A stretch of DNA of 16,909 bases from Alphaproteobacteria bacterium. GTDB taxonomy: Bacteria; Pseudomonadota; Alphaproteobacteria; Paracaedibacterales; CAITNM01. Of the stretch, positions 1-6,975 are shown piece by piece; position 1 is the first letter of the stretch, and every line of letters begins with the position of its first letter. A model generated the notes under the pieces. The model saw only the letters and a list, made by a program, of their open reading frames with translations, was not told the origin of the DNA and did not search any database. The translations under genes were made by a program, and so were the position numbers. The stretch is taken from assembly GCA_947499175.1 (NCBI GenBank), contig CANMNU010000016.1, positions 1 through 16,909 of the forward strand. Direction: 5' to 3'.

Positions 1-55
1 ATTCTGCGCAAAAATCATCCAGCAAAACAAATAAGTCTGTGATATCTTTCTTCAT
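1..55 (-). CDS. Transposase N-terminus, IS982-like, cut by window edge
   Basis: An ATG at 53-55 on the minus strand opens a frame that runs off the left edge after 18 codons, reading MKKDITDLFVLLDDFCAE. This beginning, with an acidic LxDDFC motif, resembles the N-terminus of IS982-family transposases (DDE cut-and-paste enzymes). Only the start is in the window, so catalytic residues cannot be seen and the family call rests on this short stretch. The 70 bp between this start and the broken oxidoreductase (56-126) would contain the IS terminus, but I could not identify a terminal repeat without the other end. The position suggests that this element removed the 3' half of the neighbouring oxidoreductase gene. 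Confidence 0.55.
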   Translation of the reverse strand, partial: MKKDITDLFVLLDDFCAE

Positions 56-126
56 GGAAGGCCGTTTATTAAATCAATAGCTAATCTTAGCTAAAACTGC
101 CTTCTAACTCTCGCAAATACTCACTT

Positions 127-822
127 CTAATCCAGAATTGGGGTTTCTAGATTCTGTCTTTCTTCATCTGTTGTTAGTAAAATTTTAGGGTCAGGGCGGG
201 TAACAGTTTTAAGACTGCCATCTGCCAAAACAATATCAAAAGCATGCACGTAATCAAGTGCCAGCCCAAAGCTACGAAGCAAATGCCCGTAGCCGCCAGT
301 TTGCAAATGTCCACCTATATTCACTAAGGGGCATTCTCCATGTGGAATGGTAATGTTCCATTCCTTAAATTGCCTAGCAAGATTTGTTAATTGAACGCAG
401 GGTCCAACCTCAACGAGACCATTTTCCAAGCGTTTGAAGGTTGTGAAGTTGTTCATGCTAAGCACGATAGTATCTTGGCCGCCAGAAGATTTGCCGCAGT
501 ACTAATGACCGCCACTGCGAGCTACAATTTTCTTATTCATTTCCTTGGCAAATTTTAGAGCAGACCTAATATCATGTTCATCAACAGGGTAAGCGACCAT
601 GAATGGAGTCATCTTATCCGGATCAACTGAGGTAGTCGCGTACTGTTTAATTTTATAGCCATATTCTTTGTCTCCTTTTTGGTAAATATGGCCAGAAAAG
701 TTGGGGATGTGGCTTTTACTTACGCTATGATCCTCGTCCGTTTCAAACAATAAGTCTATAGCAGAGCCTTGGCTATACAGAATGGTACTCAGTAGAAAAA
801 TAAGCTTTATTGATTTTTTCAT
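127..822 (-). pseudogene. Broken secreted FAD-binding oxidoreductase (FAD_binding_4/BBE type)
   Basis: Read from 822 downwards, the gene starts with a signal peptide (about 21 residues, ending near SQGSA). It then enters a PCMH-type FAD-binding domain: the segment around VARSGGH at residues 100-106 is the usual flavin-attachment/binding motif, and after the break the frame continues with VNIGGHLQTGGYG, DIVLADG and related motifs. Codon 107 is TAG (502-504). The same frame continues open on both sides, and the family normally has a polar residue there (GGHQY or GGHSY), so one CAG-to-TAG change explains the break. The frame then ends at 127, long before the substrate-binding and C-terminal berberine-bridge part (family members are about 450-550 aa), right beside an IS end. 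Downstream translation could only restart at GTG 463-465 or ATG 454-456. The enzyme is almost certainly non-functional. Its original substrate cannot be inferred. Confidence 0.8.
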
Positions 823-846
823 AGCAATTTTCTTTAATTAATTATA

Positions 847-874
847 ATTATAACTCTACATAAAAAACTTTAAA
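847..874 (-). promoter_or_regulatory. Possible promoter of the broken oxidoreductase
   Basis: On the minus strand a perfect TATAAT (847-852) lies 16 bp downstream of TTTAAA (869-874), 25 bp before the start codon. The region is very AT-rich, so such matches are expected by chance and this is weak support. Confidence 0.25.
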
Positions 875-955
875 AATTTGTTAACGCAGGTAAAAAATTT
901 TATAAAAATGATAGGAAGTTATATCGGGTCAGCTATATAGAAATTATATATGTTA

Positions 956-1231
956 TTAAAGGCTTTTTAAGTCTCGATAAAAATTTTCGTGTGACCCAAG
1001 CGTAAGCAAAGTCAAAATAATAGAATCTAGGTTATAAGTATAAGCTAGAAGAACAGGCTGTGTTACCATTTTGAATTTGTAAACCCTTACTCCAGCAAGA
1101 TCTCCAACCTTTAATTCTCCAATATTGGTGTCATTCATAATATTTTTTACAGCTTTGTCCAAGTCTTCTTTCTGGTTGCGGTATAGTTTTTTTACTACCT
1201 TGGCAAAAGTTTGGGTTTGCACTACTTTCAT
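956..1231 (-). CDS. RelE/ParE-family toxin of a type II toxin-antitoxin system
   Basis: A 91-residue basic protein with the RelE/ParE-like layout: an N-terminal helix pair rich in Lys (residues 7-35) followed by beta strands (GVRVYKFKM, PVLLAYTYN, IILTLLTLGSHENFYRDL). The C-terminal pattern LxLGSHENFYRDL is typical of RelE-like toxins annotated beside ParD-like antitoxins. By family, it would either cleave mRNA on the ribosome or poison gyrase; the sequence does not decide which. It starts 10 bp after the antitoxin stop, so both are made from one transcript, antitoxin first. No frame damage is visible. It is slightly acidic/basic mixed and has normal length for the family. Confidence 0.8.
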   Translation of the reverse strand: MKVVQTQTFAKVVKKLYRNQKEDLDKAVKNIMNDTNIGELKVGDLAGVRVYKFKMVTQPVLLAYTYNLDSIILTLLTLGSHENFYRDLKSL

Positions 1232-1241
1232 GCCAGACTAA

Positions 1242-1460
1242 TTAGCCAAAGTGGTATGGTGTAACTAATTTTTCAATAGACTCCTGTTGAGAAATTAAAA
1301 TTTCGTGTATGAACTTGTAAGTTAGATCTGGATTTTCCTCTGTTATTTTGCCAATACGTGACCAATACTCTATTTGCTTAGGTACAGACCTACTGTATAC
1401 TTCACCATAACGTCGCGCTGACACAATAAGCTCATCTGAAAGCTTAATAGTAGTAGCCAT
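1242..1460 (-). CDS. ParD-like antitoxin
   Basis: A 72-residue protein that begins MATTIKLSDELI, the strand-helix start of a ribbon-helix-helix DNA-binding domain. It contains RSVPKQIEYWSRIGKI and ENPDLTYKFIHEIL, and ends in VTPYHFG. This combination is characteristic of the ParD_like antitoxin family (PF11903). Its N-terminal half should bind the operon's own promoter and the C-terminal half should neutralise the toxin encoded 10 bp downstream. The start ATG (1458-1460) has AGGTAA at 1467-1472, six bases upstream on the minus strand, as a plausible ribosome binding site. Length and motifs look complete. Confidence 0.85.
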   Translation of the reverse strand: MATTIKLSDELIVSARRYGEVYSRSVPKQIEYWSRIGKITEENPDLTYKFIHEILISQQESIEKLVTPYHFG

Positions 1461-1491
1461 AAGAAGTTACCTATTTTACATTTATGGTTAC

Positions 1492-1520
1492 ATAATACAC
1501 CATTAAAAGTAATAATACAA
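1492..1520 (-). promoter_or_regulatory. Probable promoter of the toxin-antitoxin operon
   Basis: On the minus strand TTGTAT (1515-1520) and TATTAT (1492-1497) are separated by exactly 17 bp and lie about 32 bp upstream of the antitoxin start. The -10 matches the sigma-70 consensus at 5 of 6 positions, while the -35 has only the TTG. The placement fits an autoregulated TA promoter; no clear RHH operator repeat was recognised within it. Confidence 0.4.
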
Positions 1521-1561
1521 CCTTTTATGACCTTCTATTATCTTGCAATTGCTCGGCGCAT

Positions 1562-1611
1562 TGAGTAAAAGTACTCATTGTATTGAGCAAAAATACTCAG
1601 TACACTGAGTA
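1562..1611. repeat. Tandem 22-bp palindromic units upstream of the AAA+ ATPase
   Basis: TGAGTA (1562), TGAGCA (1584) and TGAGTA (1606) begin three units spaced exactly 22 bp apart. In the first two units the hexamer is followed by four A/G bases and TACTCA, giving near-perfect 16-bp palindromes at 1562-1577 (TGAGTA AAAG TACTCA) and 1584-1599 (one mismatch). Between units 2 and 3, TACTCAGT (1594-1601) and ACTGAGTA (1604-1611) form another inverted repeat with a 2-bp spacer. A degraded further half-unit may precede (TGCTCG near 1550). Two helical turns of spacing suggest cooperative binding of a dimeric regulator on one DNA face. The array ends 24 bp before the ATPase start, so it probably controls that gene. 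Confidence 0.65.
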
Positions 1612-1635
1612 AAACAAAAAACTCTATTAATTCCC

Positions 1636-2808
1636 ATGACTTTTGAGAGACCAATCAGCAAAATCTTAATTACTCGCATGAATGAGCCACGCCATAAAAT
1701 GCAAATTTTAATCGGTGCACGCCAGGTGGGTAAAACAACTTTAACCATCCATGCCTTAAAAAAAATAGACCAACCATATATTTATGTAATTGCTGAAAGT
1801 GGTTATACGGTTAACTGGCTTGACCAACAATGGTCAGCTGCCCGCGCATTATCTTTACAAAACTTAAACGGGGCTGTTTTGGTTATTGATGAAATTCAAA
1901 AAATTGAGAATTGGTCTGAGCGAGTTAAACGCCTGTGGGATGAAGATACCACTCAGAGTAAACATTTAAAAGTTGTGCTGTTGGGTTCATCATCATTATT
2001 GTTGCATCGCGGACTTTCTGAAAGTATGGCAGGACGCTTTGAAATAATTCCAGTACCGCATTGGTCATTTGCAGAATGCGAAGAGGCTTTTGGTGTAACC
2101 ATAGATGAATACCTTTATTTTGGGGCTTATCCAGGTGCTTTGGCATATATTCAAGATGAAGAGCGCTTTTTAGCTTATATGCAAGATTCAATTATTGAGC
2201 CGGTAATTACCCGCGATATTCTTTCCCAATGCATTGTGCATAAACCTGCACTTTTGCGCCAATTGTTTCATTTGGGCTGCAATTATTCTGGTCAAATATT
2301 ATCATATAATAAAATGCTTGGTCAGATGCAAGATGCAGGAAATACAACAACCTTATCACATTATTTAACTCTTTTAGAGCAAGCTGGGGTTTTGTGTGGC
2401 TTACATAAGTTTTGTGCTCAAGAGGTACGCTTACGCCAAAGCTCACCCAAACTTCAAGTTTACAATACTGCTTTAATGACAGGAAGTGATCATAAAAATT
2501 TTAAAGCAGTAATGAATGATTCAAAATTAAAGGGTAGGCTTGTTGAATCAGCCGTGGGAGCTAGTCTTTTAATGGATGCAAAAGCGCATGTTTACTATTG
2601 GCGTGAAAATAATCAAGAGGTTGATTTTATTGTGAAATCCAAAGGCAAACTTATTGCAATTGAGGTTAAAAGTGCTGAAAAATCTTTAAAATTAGATGGT
2701 ATGCAAGCTTTTGCAAAAAATTACCATCCTGATTGCAAATTATTGGTTGGGAGTAATGGGGTGCAGCTAGAATTGTTTTTAAAAACTCCATTAAATAATT
2801 TTTTATAG
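1636..2808 (+). CDS. AAA+ ATPase with DUF4143 C-terminal domain
   Basis: A 390-residue P-loop ATPase of the large prokaryotic AAA_14/DUF4143 family. Visible motifs: Walker A GARQVGKT (27-34), Walker B VLVIDEIQK (81-89), a sensor-1-like stretch LLGSSSLLL (115-123), SMAGRF (130-135), and YPGALAY (165-171). The DUF4143 part carries a restriction-nuclease-like core: GRLVE (300-304), WRENNQEVDFIV (322-333) and IEVKS (342-346), the E...D...ExK arrangement. Family members are common as multiple paralogues in host-associated bacteria, and their role is unresolved. Start at 1636 is the first Met in frame; no good Shine-Dalgarno is seen before it. It is a single gene, divergent from the TA operon and preceded by tandem palindromes, followed by a terminator-like hairpin. 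Confidence 0.85.
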   Translation: MTFERPISKILITRMNEPRHKMQILIGARQVGKTTLTIHALKKIDQPYIYVIAESGYTVNWLDQQWSAARALSLQNLNGAVLVIDEIQKIENWSERVKRLWDEDTTQSKHLKVVLLGSSSLLLHRGLSESMAGRFEIIPVPHWSFAECEEAFGVTIDEYLYFGAYPGALAYIQDEERFLAYMQDSIIEPVITRDILSQCIVHKPALLRQLFHLGCNYSGQILSYNKMLGQMQDAGNTTTLSHYLTLLEQAGVLCGLHKFCAQEVRLRQSSPKLQVYNTALMTGSDHKNFKAVMNDSKLKGRLVESAVGASLLMDAKAHVYYWRENNQEVDFIVKSKGKLIAIEVKSAEKSLKLDGMQAFAKNYHPDCKLLVGSNGVQLELFLKTPLNNFL

Positions 2809-2819
2809 CGCTATGCTTC

Positions 2820-2843
2820 ATGTTGGCTACTCAACATTTTTTT
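2820..2843 (+). terminator. Rho-independent terminator after the ATPase gene
   Basis: ATGTTG (2820-2825) and CAACAT (2832-2837) form a 6-bp stem with a 6-base loop, followed by a run of seven T (2837-2843). It lies 11 bp after the ATPase stop and before the ffh promoter region. The stem is weak and AT-rich, hence moderate confidence. Confidence 0.5.
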
Positions 2844-2909
2844 GGTTAGTGCCGTGAGTTATTTAATACTAATTATTCCACTGGTAATTCTGTTTAAAAC
2901 TCACTATTT

Positions 2910-2927
2910 TATAATTAAATAGAGGGG
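2910..2927 (+). promoter_or_regulatory. -10 element and ribosome binding site of ffh
   Basis: A perfect TATAAT at 2910-2915 lies just upstream of a strong Shine-Dalgarno AGAGGGG (2921-2927), itself four bases before the ffh ATG. No convincing -35 hexamer is visible, and the -10 is so close to the start codon that a transcript from it would have almost no leader. The ribosome binding site is more certain than the promoter. Confidence 0.35.
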
Positions 2928-2931
2928 TAAT

Positions 2932-4284
2932 ATGTACAAATCTTTAAGTGAGCGATTATCAGGAATTTTTGACCGCCTGAAAGGGCGTGGAATTCTTTCA
3001 GAGGATGATGTTAATGCTGCAATGCGTGAAATTAGAATTGCTTTGCTTGAAGCTGATGTTGCCCTACCAGTTGTTAAAGAATTTATAGAGCAAGCAAAAA
3101 TAAAAGCAATTGGCCAAGAATTGGTCAAAAGCATTAACCCAGCGCAAATGGTTATTAAAATTGTTAATGATCAATTGATTCAAGCCTTGGGCGGAGAGCC
3201 TGAGCCAATCAATTTAAATGCTCCATCGCCAATGGTAATGTTGATGGTTGGTTTGCAAGGGTCTGGTAAGACGACATCATCTGCAAAACTTGCTAAATTA
3301 TTAAGCACTCGTTTTAAGAAAAACGTACTTTTAGCATCTCTTGATATTTATCGCCCAGCAGCACAGCTGCAGTTGGAAAATTTAGCTAAGCAAATGGATA
3401 TTTTAAGCTTGCCAATTGTTGAAGGTGAAAGCCCACAAGCAATTACTAAGCGAGCAATGGCTGCAGCAAAAGTTCAAAATATTGATGTGATCATTCTAGA
3501 TACTGCAGGGCGATTGCATATTGACAATGAATTAATGAATGAAGTTAAACAAATTAAAGCTATTTCTAACCCAATTGAAACATTTTTGGTGGCTGACAGC
3601 TTAACCGGTCAAGATGCCGTAAACATTGCCAAAAATTTTCATGAAAGCGTTGGGGTTACTGGAATTATTCTAACAAGGGCTGATGGTGATGCGCGCGGAG
3701 GGGCTGCCCTTTCAATGCGCCATATTACAGGTCAGCCAATAAAATTTTTGGGAATGGGCGAAAAAGTTGACCAACTTGAGATTTTTGACCCACACCGTGT
3801 GGCAAGCCGCATTCTTGATATGGGTGATATCGTTGCCTTGGTTGAGCGTGCATCAGCACTATCTGATAGTGAAGATCAAGAAAAGCTTGCAAAAAAGTTA
3901 GAAAAAGGGCATTTTGATCTAAATGATATGGCCAAGCAAATTGAAGGCATGCAAAAAATGGGCGGCATTTCTAGCATGCTTGGTTTTTTGCCCGGAATTG
4001 GCAAAATAAAGGATAAACTTGAAGGGGCTGGCATTGATGACAGCCTGGTTCGCAGACAATTAGCCATCATAAGATCGATGACTAAAATAGAAAGAAGAAA
4101 CCCTGTAATTATGAACGGCTCGCGTCGCAAGCGCATAGCTAATGGTTCTGGGGTGCAAGTTATGGATGTAAATCGCTTACTTAAACAATTTGAGCAGATG
4201 CAAAAAATGTTCAAACAAATGGGTAAGATGGGACAAAAAAATTTCATGCGTCAAGGCCTAGGTGCCATGATGCGCGGTAAGTAA
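2932..4284 (+). CDS. ffh: Signal recognition particle GTPase Ffh (SRP54)
   Basis: Ffh binds 4.5S RNA and the signal sequences of nascent membrane proteins, and with FtsY delivers ribosomes to the translocon. The 450-residue protein has the N domain helical bundle (1-90), the G domain with GLQGSGKT (107-114), DIYRPAA (138-144), DTAGRL (190-195) and TRADGDARGGAALS (248-261), and an M domain rich in Met with MLGFLPG and the RNA-binding SRRKRIANGSG segment near 400. The G4 motif is TRxD instead of TKxD, the form usual in alphaproteobacteria. Length is normal (about 450-500). It is first in the operon with rpsP (20 bp gap) and rimM. No damage is seen. Confidence 0.97.
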   Translation: MYKSLSERLSGIFDRLKGRGILSEDDVNAAMREIRIALLEADVALPVVKEFIEQAKIKAIGQELVKSINPAQMVIKIVNDQLIQALGGEPEPINLNAPSPMVMLMVGLQGSGKTTSSAKLAKLLSTRFKKNVLLASLDIYRPAAQLQLENLAKQMDILSLPIVEGESPQAITKRAMAAAKVQNIDVIILDTAGRLHIDNELMNEVKQIKAISNPIETFLVADSLTGQDAVNIAKNFHESVGVTGIILTRADGDARGGAALSMRHITGQPIKFLGMGEKVDQLEIFDPHRVASRILDMGDIVALVERASALSDSEDQEKLAKKLEKGHFDLNDMAKQIEGMQKMGGISSMLGFLPGIGKIKDKLEGAGIDDSLVRRQLAIIRSMTKIERRNPVIMNGSRRKRIANGSGVQVMDVNRLLKQFEQMQKMFKQMGKMGQKNFMRQGLGAMMRGK

Positions 4285-4304
4285 AGAATTTAAAGGAGAA
4301 AGCA

Positions 4305-4664
4305 ATGGCATTAAAAATTAGATTAGCACGCGGTGGTGCAAAAAAACGTCCTTTCTACAGAATTGTGGTTGCTGAAGCAACATCACCACGTGATGGTCGT
4401 TTTGTTGAAAGAATTGGTTCATACAATCCATTATTAGAGCATGGTCACAAGGACCGTTTGATTGTGGAAACTGAACGGGCGAAATACTGGCTTTCAGTTG
4501 GTGCACAACCTACTGACCGCGTAGTTGGATTTTTAGCTAATCTTGGGCTGATTGCGAAACCTGAACGTAGCGCAACCCCAACAAAATCATTACCTAAGAA
4601 AAAAGCATTAGCTCGCTTAAAAGCAGCTGAAGCGGCGGCTGCCGCAGCATCTGCTGCAGCTTAA
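4305..4664 (+). CDS. rpsP: 30S ribosomal protein S16
   Basis: Small-subunit protein S16, needed for 30S assembly. It begins MALKIRLARGGAKKRPFYRIVVAE, the diagnostic S16 start, and continues with RDGRFVERIGSYNP and the helix around AKYWLSVGAQPTDRV. At 119 residues it is longer than the roughly 80-90-residue core; the extra C-terminus is Lys- then Ala-rich (residues about 90-119), as is common in alphaproteobacterial S16. AAGGAGA six bases before the ATG is a strong ribosome binding site. It sits 20 bp after ffh and 6 bp before rimM, an arrangement known in many bacteria. Confidence 0.97.
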   Translation: MALKIRLARGGAKKRPFYRIVVAEATSPRDGRFVERIGSYNPLLEHGHKDRLIVETERAKYWLSVGAQPTDRVVGFLANLGLIAKPERSATPTKSLPKKKALARLKAAEAAAAAASAAA

Positions 4665-4670
4665 ATTTTT

Positions 4671-5150
4671 ATGAAACCGTGGGTATGCTTGGGTCAAATT
4701 GTTGCTGCCCACGGAATTAAAGGCCAAGTAAAAATTAAAACTTTTACAGAAGATCCCCAAAACCTTACCAAATATGGTAACTTGGTTGATTTTAAGCAAC
4801 AACTTGTTGAAATTATTAGCTTTTCAAAAAATTCACCAACATCAGGTATTGCTGCAATTGCTGGCTTTACAACGCGCAATCAAGCTGAGTCTTTAAAGGG
4901 TATACAGTTATTTGTGCACCAAGACCAACTTCCTGAACTTTGCGAAACTGAAATTTACCATGAATCACTAATTGGGCTACCTTTAATGGCCAACGGTAAA
5001 AATTTAGGAAAAATTATTGCGGTTCATGATTTTGGCGCAGGTGGAATTTGTGAAGTACAAACCGCTGAAAAAATGGGCATGGCACACCTAAGTAGCTGCA
5101 CAGTTTTTGATGACCACCTTGAGTGTGATGAAGCTAATTTTTTAGTGTAA
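4671..5150 (+). CDS. rimM: 16S rRNA processing protein RimM
   Basis: RimM is a 30S maturation factor that binds S19 and helps 16S rRNA processing. The 159-residue protein shows the N-terminal RimM barrel (VCLGQIVAAHGIKGQVKIKTFTEDP across residues 4-28, here only in outline) and a C-terminal PRC-barrel (from about EIYHESLIGL, through LGKIIAVHDFGAGG, to the end). It is slightly short for the family (about 165-180), with a reduced C-terminus. Start ATG lies 6 bp after the rpsP stop with no separate strong ribosome binding site, which suggests translational coupling. In most genomes trmD and rplS follow; here ctaG follows after 30 bp. Confidence 0.93.
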   Translation: MKPWVCLGQIVAAHGIKGQVKIKTFTEDPQNLTKYGNLVDFKQQLVEIISFSKNSPTSGIAAIAGFTTRNQAESLKGIQLFVHQDQLPELCETEIYHESLIGLPLMANGKNLGKIIAVHDFGAGGICEVQTAEKMGMAHLSSCTVFDDHLECDEANFLV

Positions 5151-5180
5151 AAAACTATAAAAAATCGTCAGGTATATTGA

Positions 5181-5708
5181 ATGCGTAAAAATGACCGCAC
5201 GGTTGCCATATTGCTGACTATTGGTTTTTTTACAATGCTTGCATTGGCTTTTGCATCAGTCCCTTTATACCGAGTTTTTTGCCAAAAGACTGGCTTTGGC
5301 GGTACTCCTAAAATAAGTAGGGATGGATCAACGAATATAATAAATCGTGAAATTACTGTGCGCTTTATATCAAACACTCACCGTGATTTACCATGGTCGT
5401 TCACCCCGCTACAGCATACTATGCGCTTAAAAATTGGCGAAAATGGCTTGGCCTTTTATAAGGCCAAAAATAATTCAGATAAATCAATAGTTGGCATGGC
5501 TACTTACAATGTATCACCAGATGTTGCTGGGCAATATTTCAATAAAGTATTTTGCTTTTGTTTTGAACAACAAAGGCTAGATGCTGGTGAAGACATGGAA
5601 ATGCCAGTACAATTTTTTATTGACCCTGATTTTGCGAAAGATCCCTTGTTAAAAAATATTAACGAAATAACACTTTCCTATACTTTCTTTGTATTCAAGA
5701 AAAAATAA
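5181..5708 (+). CDS. ctaG: Cytochrome c oxidase assembly protein CtaG/Cox11
   Basis: Cox11 inserts copper into the CuB centre of aa3-type cytochrome c oxidase. This 175-residue protein has a short cytoplasmic N-terminus, one membrane segment (about residues 8-28), the YRVFCQKTGFGG motif (C34) just outside the membrane, and the copper-binding FCFCFEQQ motif (C125, C127), followed by EMPVQFFIDPD (140-150), all diagnostic. The periplasmic beta-rich domain is complete and the length is normal. It implies an aerobic respiratory chain with a heme-copper oxidase, whose structural genes are not in this window. Cox11 normally sits in the cox operon, so its place after rimM is unusual. Confidence 0.95.
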   Translation: MRKNDRTVAILLTIGFFTMLALAFASVPLYRVFCQKTGFGGTPKISRDGSTNIINREITVRFISNTHRDLPWSFTPLQHTMRLKIGENGLAFYKAKNNSDKSIVGMATYNVSPDVAGQYFNKVFCFCFEQQRLDAGEDMEMPVQFFIDPDFAKDPLLKNINEITLSYTFFVFKKK

Positions 5709-5800
5709 GACACCACAAAATTAACAATTCCAAATTAATTAAAAATTAACTAAATATCTTTAGATTTAACTTAACGACAAGTTATTCTTGGAATTAAAAA

Positions 5801-6289
5801 ATGAGATTATTATTTTTGGCATTTATTTTAGGTGTAAAAATTTTTGGTGCGACATCTGTCAATATTGTACCACCAGCGGTACCACCAACGAATGATGCCA
5901 TAAAATTAGCTTTGCTAGAATCAACCTTGCAGGATTTGGCTTTAAAAAGCATACTAGTTTACTTTCCAAAAGAGTCACAAGAAAAAGTAAAAGTAGAAAT
6001 TGAGCAAGCTCTAAAACAAATTAACCCAGTAAACATTCCAAGAATTTTAGAATTACTGCCACAACCACTTAGCGCTAATAAAGATGGAATCAGCCCTGAC
6101 GGAGTCAAAGGACTAATTATTGGCACAGATATAGGGTTAAACTCTACTAACAATAATTTAGGTGGCAGTCAGCGTAGTGTGAATATGTCTAAATTACCCA
6201 AAAAAGATATTAGAGATGACACGGTGTATGATGAAGAAGAACCTGAGCTAGATGAGAGATCTGGACCCGGAACCTCACCAGAGAATTAA
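5801..6289 (+). CDS. Small secreted protein of unknown function
   Basis: A 162-residue protein with a signal peptide (MRLLFLAFILGVKIFGA, cleavage near residues 17-19), then a Pro-rich stretch (IVPPAVPPTN), a mixed region with an amphipathic helix (about residues 38-80) containing FPKESQEKVKVEIEQAL, and an acidic, disordered C-terminus (DDTVYDEEEPELDE, about 139-152). I do not recognise a family. The start is the first in-frame ATG, with TTGGAA about 8 bases upstream as a possible ribosome binding site. The 92-bp gap before it contains an 8-bp inverted repeat (AATTCCAA 5726-5733, TTGGAATT 5788-5795) whose right half covers that site. It is likely a periplasmic or exported protein specific to this lineage. 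Confidence 0.6.
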   Translation: MRLLFLAFILGVKIFGATSVNIVPPAVPPTNDAIKLALLESTLQDLALKSILVYFPKESQEKVKVEIEQALKQINPVNIPRILELLPQPLSANKDGISPDGVKGLIIGTDIGLNSTNNNLGGSQRSVNMSKLPKKDIRDDTVYDEEEPELDERSGPGTSPEN

Positions 6290-6440
6290 TAGATTTTAAT
6301 TAGCATAATTGAGTAGATATATAGATAAATAATAAATAAAATTTTATGGGATATCTTAAACTATTGACCAAAACGATACTTTGCTATCAGAATATACGTA
6401 CATTACAACACAGACTTGTTTTTTTAGCATAGGAAAGTAA

Positions 6441-6911
6441 ATGGCAACACAAGATTGGTCACCTTCAGAGATTCACAAAGCAAAGCAATATTTTTTGCAC
6501 GGCTTGCCAATTAAAAACATAGCAGAAAAATTAGGGCGCACCCCAAGCTCAATTAATAAAGCACTTACCAGATTTGGTATTCGTACTGAAAATCCACGTT
6601 ATACCTTGTCCAAAAATATTTTAGAAAAACAAAAAAAGACCAATGAAATAAGATTGCAATCACTTGGTTTTGACAGGCAATCACTGCGTAAACAGTTAGA
6701 TAATTGGGTAAGTTTTTGGAAAGTATGCAGCTACCTTGAAGCACAAAATATTTGTTTTTATGAACGATCAAAACATGGAATTGAACTAGATAAACGCGAA
6801 TTTATTGTAAATGACAAAGTTTATAGCGCAAGGCAGCTGTTACTAATGGCTAATAAAATACGCGTTGAAAATGATCATCCGGCATTTCTGGTGGATGGCT
6901 TGTCATGGTAA
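6441..6911 (+). CDS. Helix-turn-helix DNA-binding protein of unknown role
   Basis: A 156-residue protein whose first 50 residues (WSPSEIHKAKQYFLHGLPIK, then NIAEKLGRTPSSINKALTRFGI) form a homeodomain/Myb-like helix-turn-helix, similar in layout to the N-terminus of GcrA and to resolvase-type HTH domains. The rest is not recognised; it has a central WVSFWKVCSYLEAQ segment and many charged residues, and no membrane segment. AGGAAAG six bases before the ATG is a good ribosome binding site. It may regulate transcription, but GcrA itself has a different C-terminus, so I do not assign that name. A 64-bp gap separates it from the next gene, so cotranscription is possible. Confidence 0.6.
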   Translation: MATQDWSPSEIHKAKQYFLHGLPIKNIAEKLGRTPSSINKALTRFGIRTENPRYTLSKNILEKQKKTNEIRLQSLGFDRQSLRKQLDNWVSFWKVCSYLEAQNICFYERSKHGIELDKREFIVNDKVYSARQLLLMANKIRVENDHPAFLVDGLSW

Positions 6912-6975
6912 AGTCAAATTTTTATGCAACTTAGCAATAACAGAAACGCAATAGTAATATAGAAAAGATATATTT

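Noticed and set aside
84..122. Minus-strand reading SEYLRELEGSFS followed by a stop, resembling a protein C-terminus next to the left-edge transposase
   Set aside because: Too short to assign and the frame has no supported upstream part; probably chance within the IS end.
3876..4247. 123-codon minus-strand open frame
   Set aside because: Entirely antisense to the M domain of ffh with Cys/Pro/Ser-rich composition; a shadow of the real gene.
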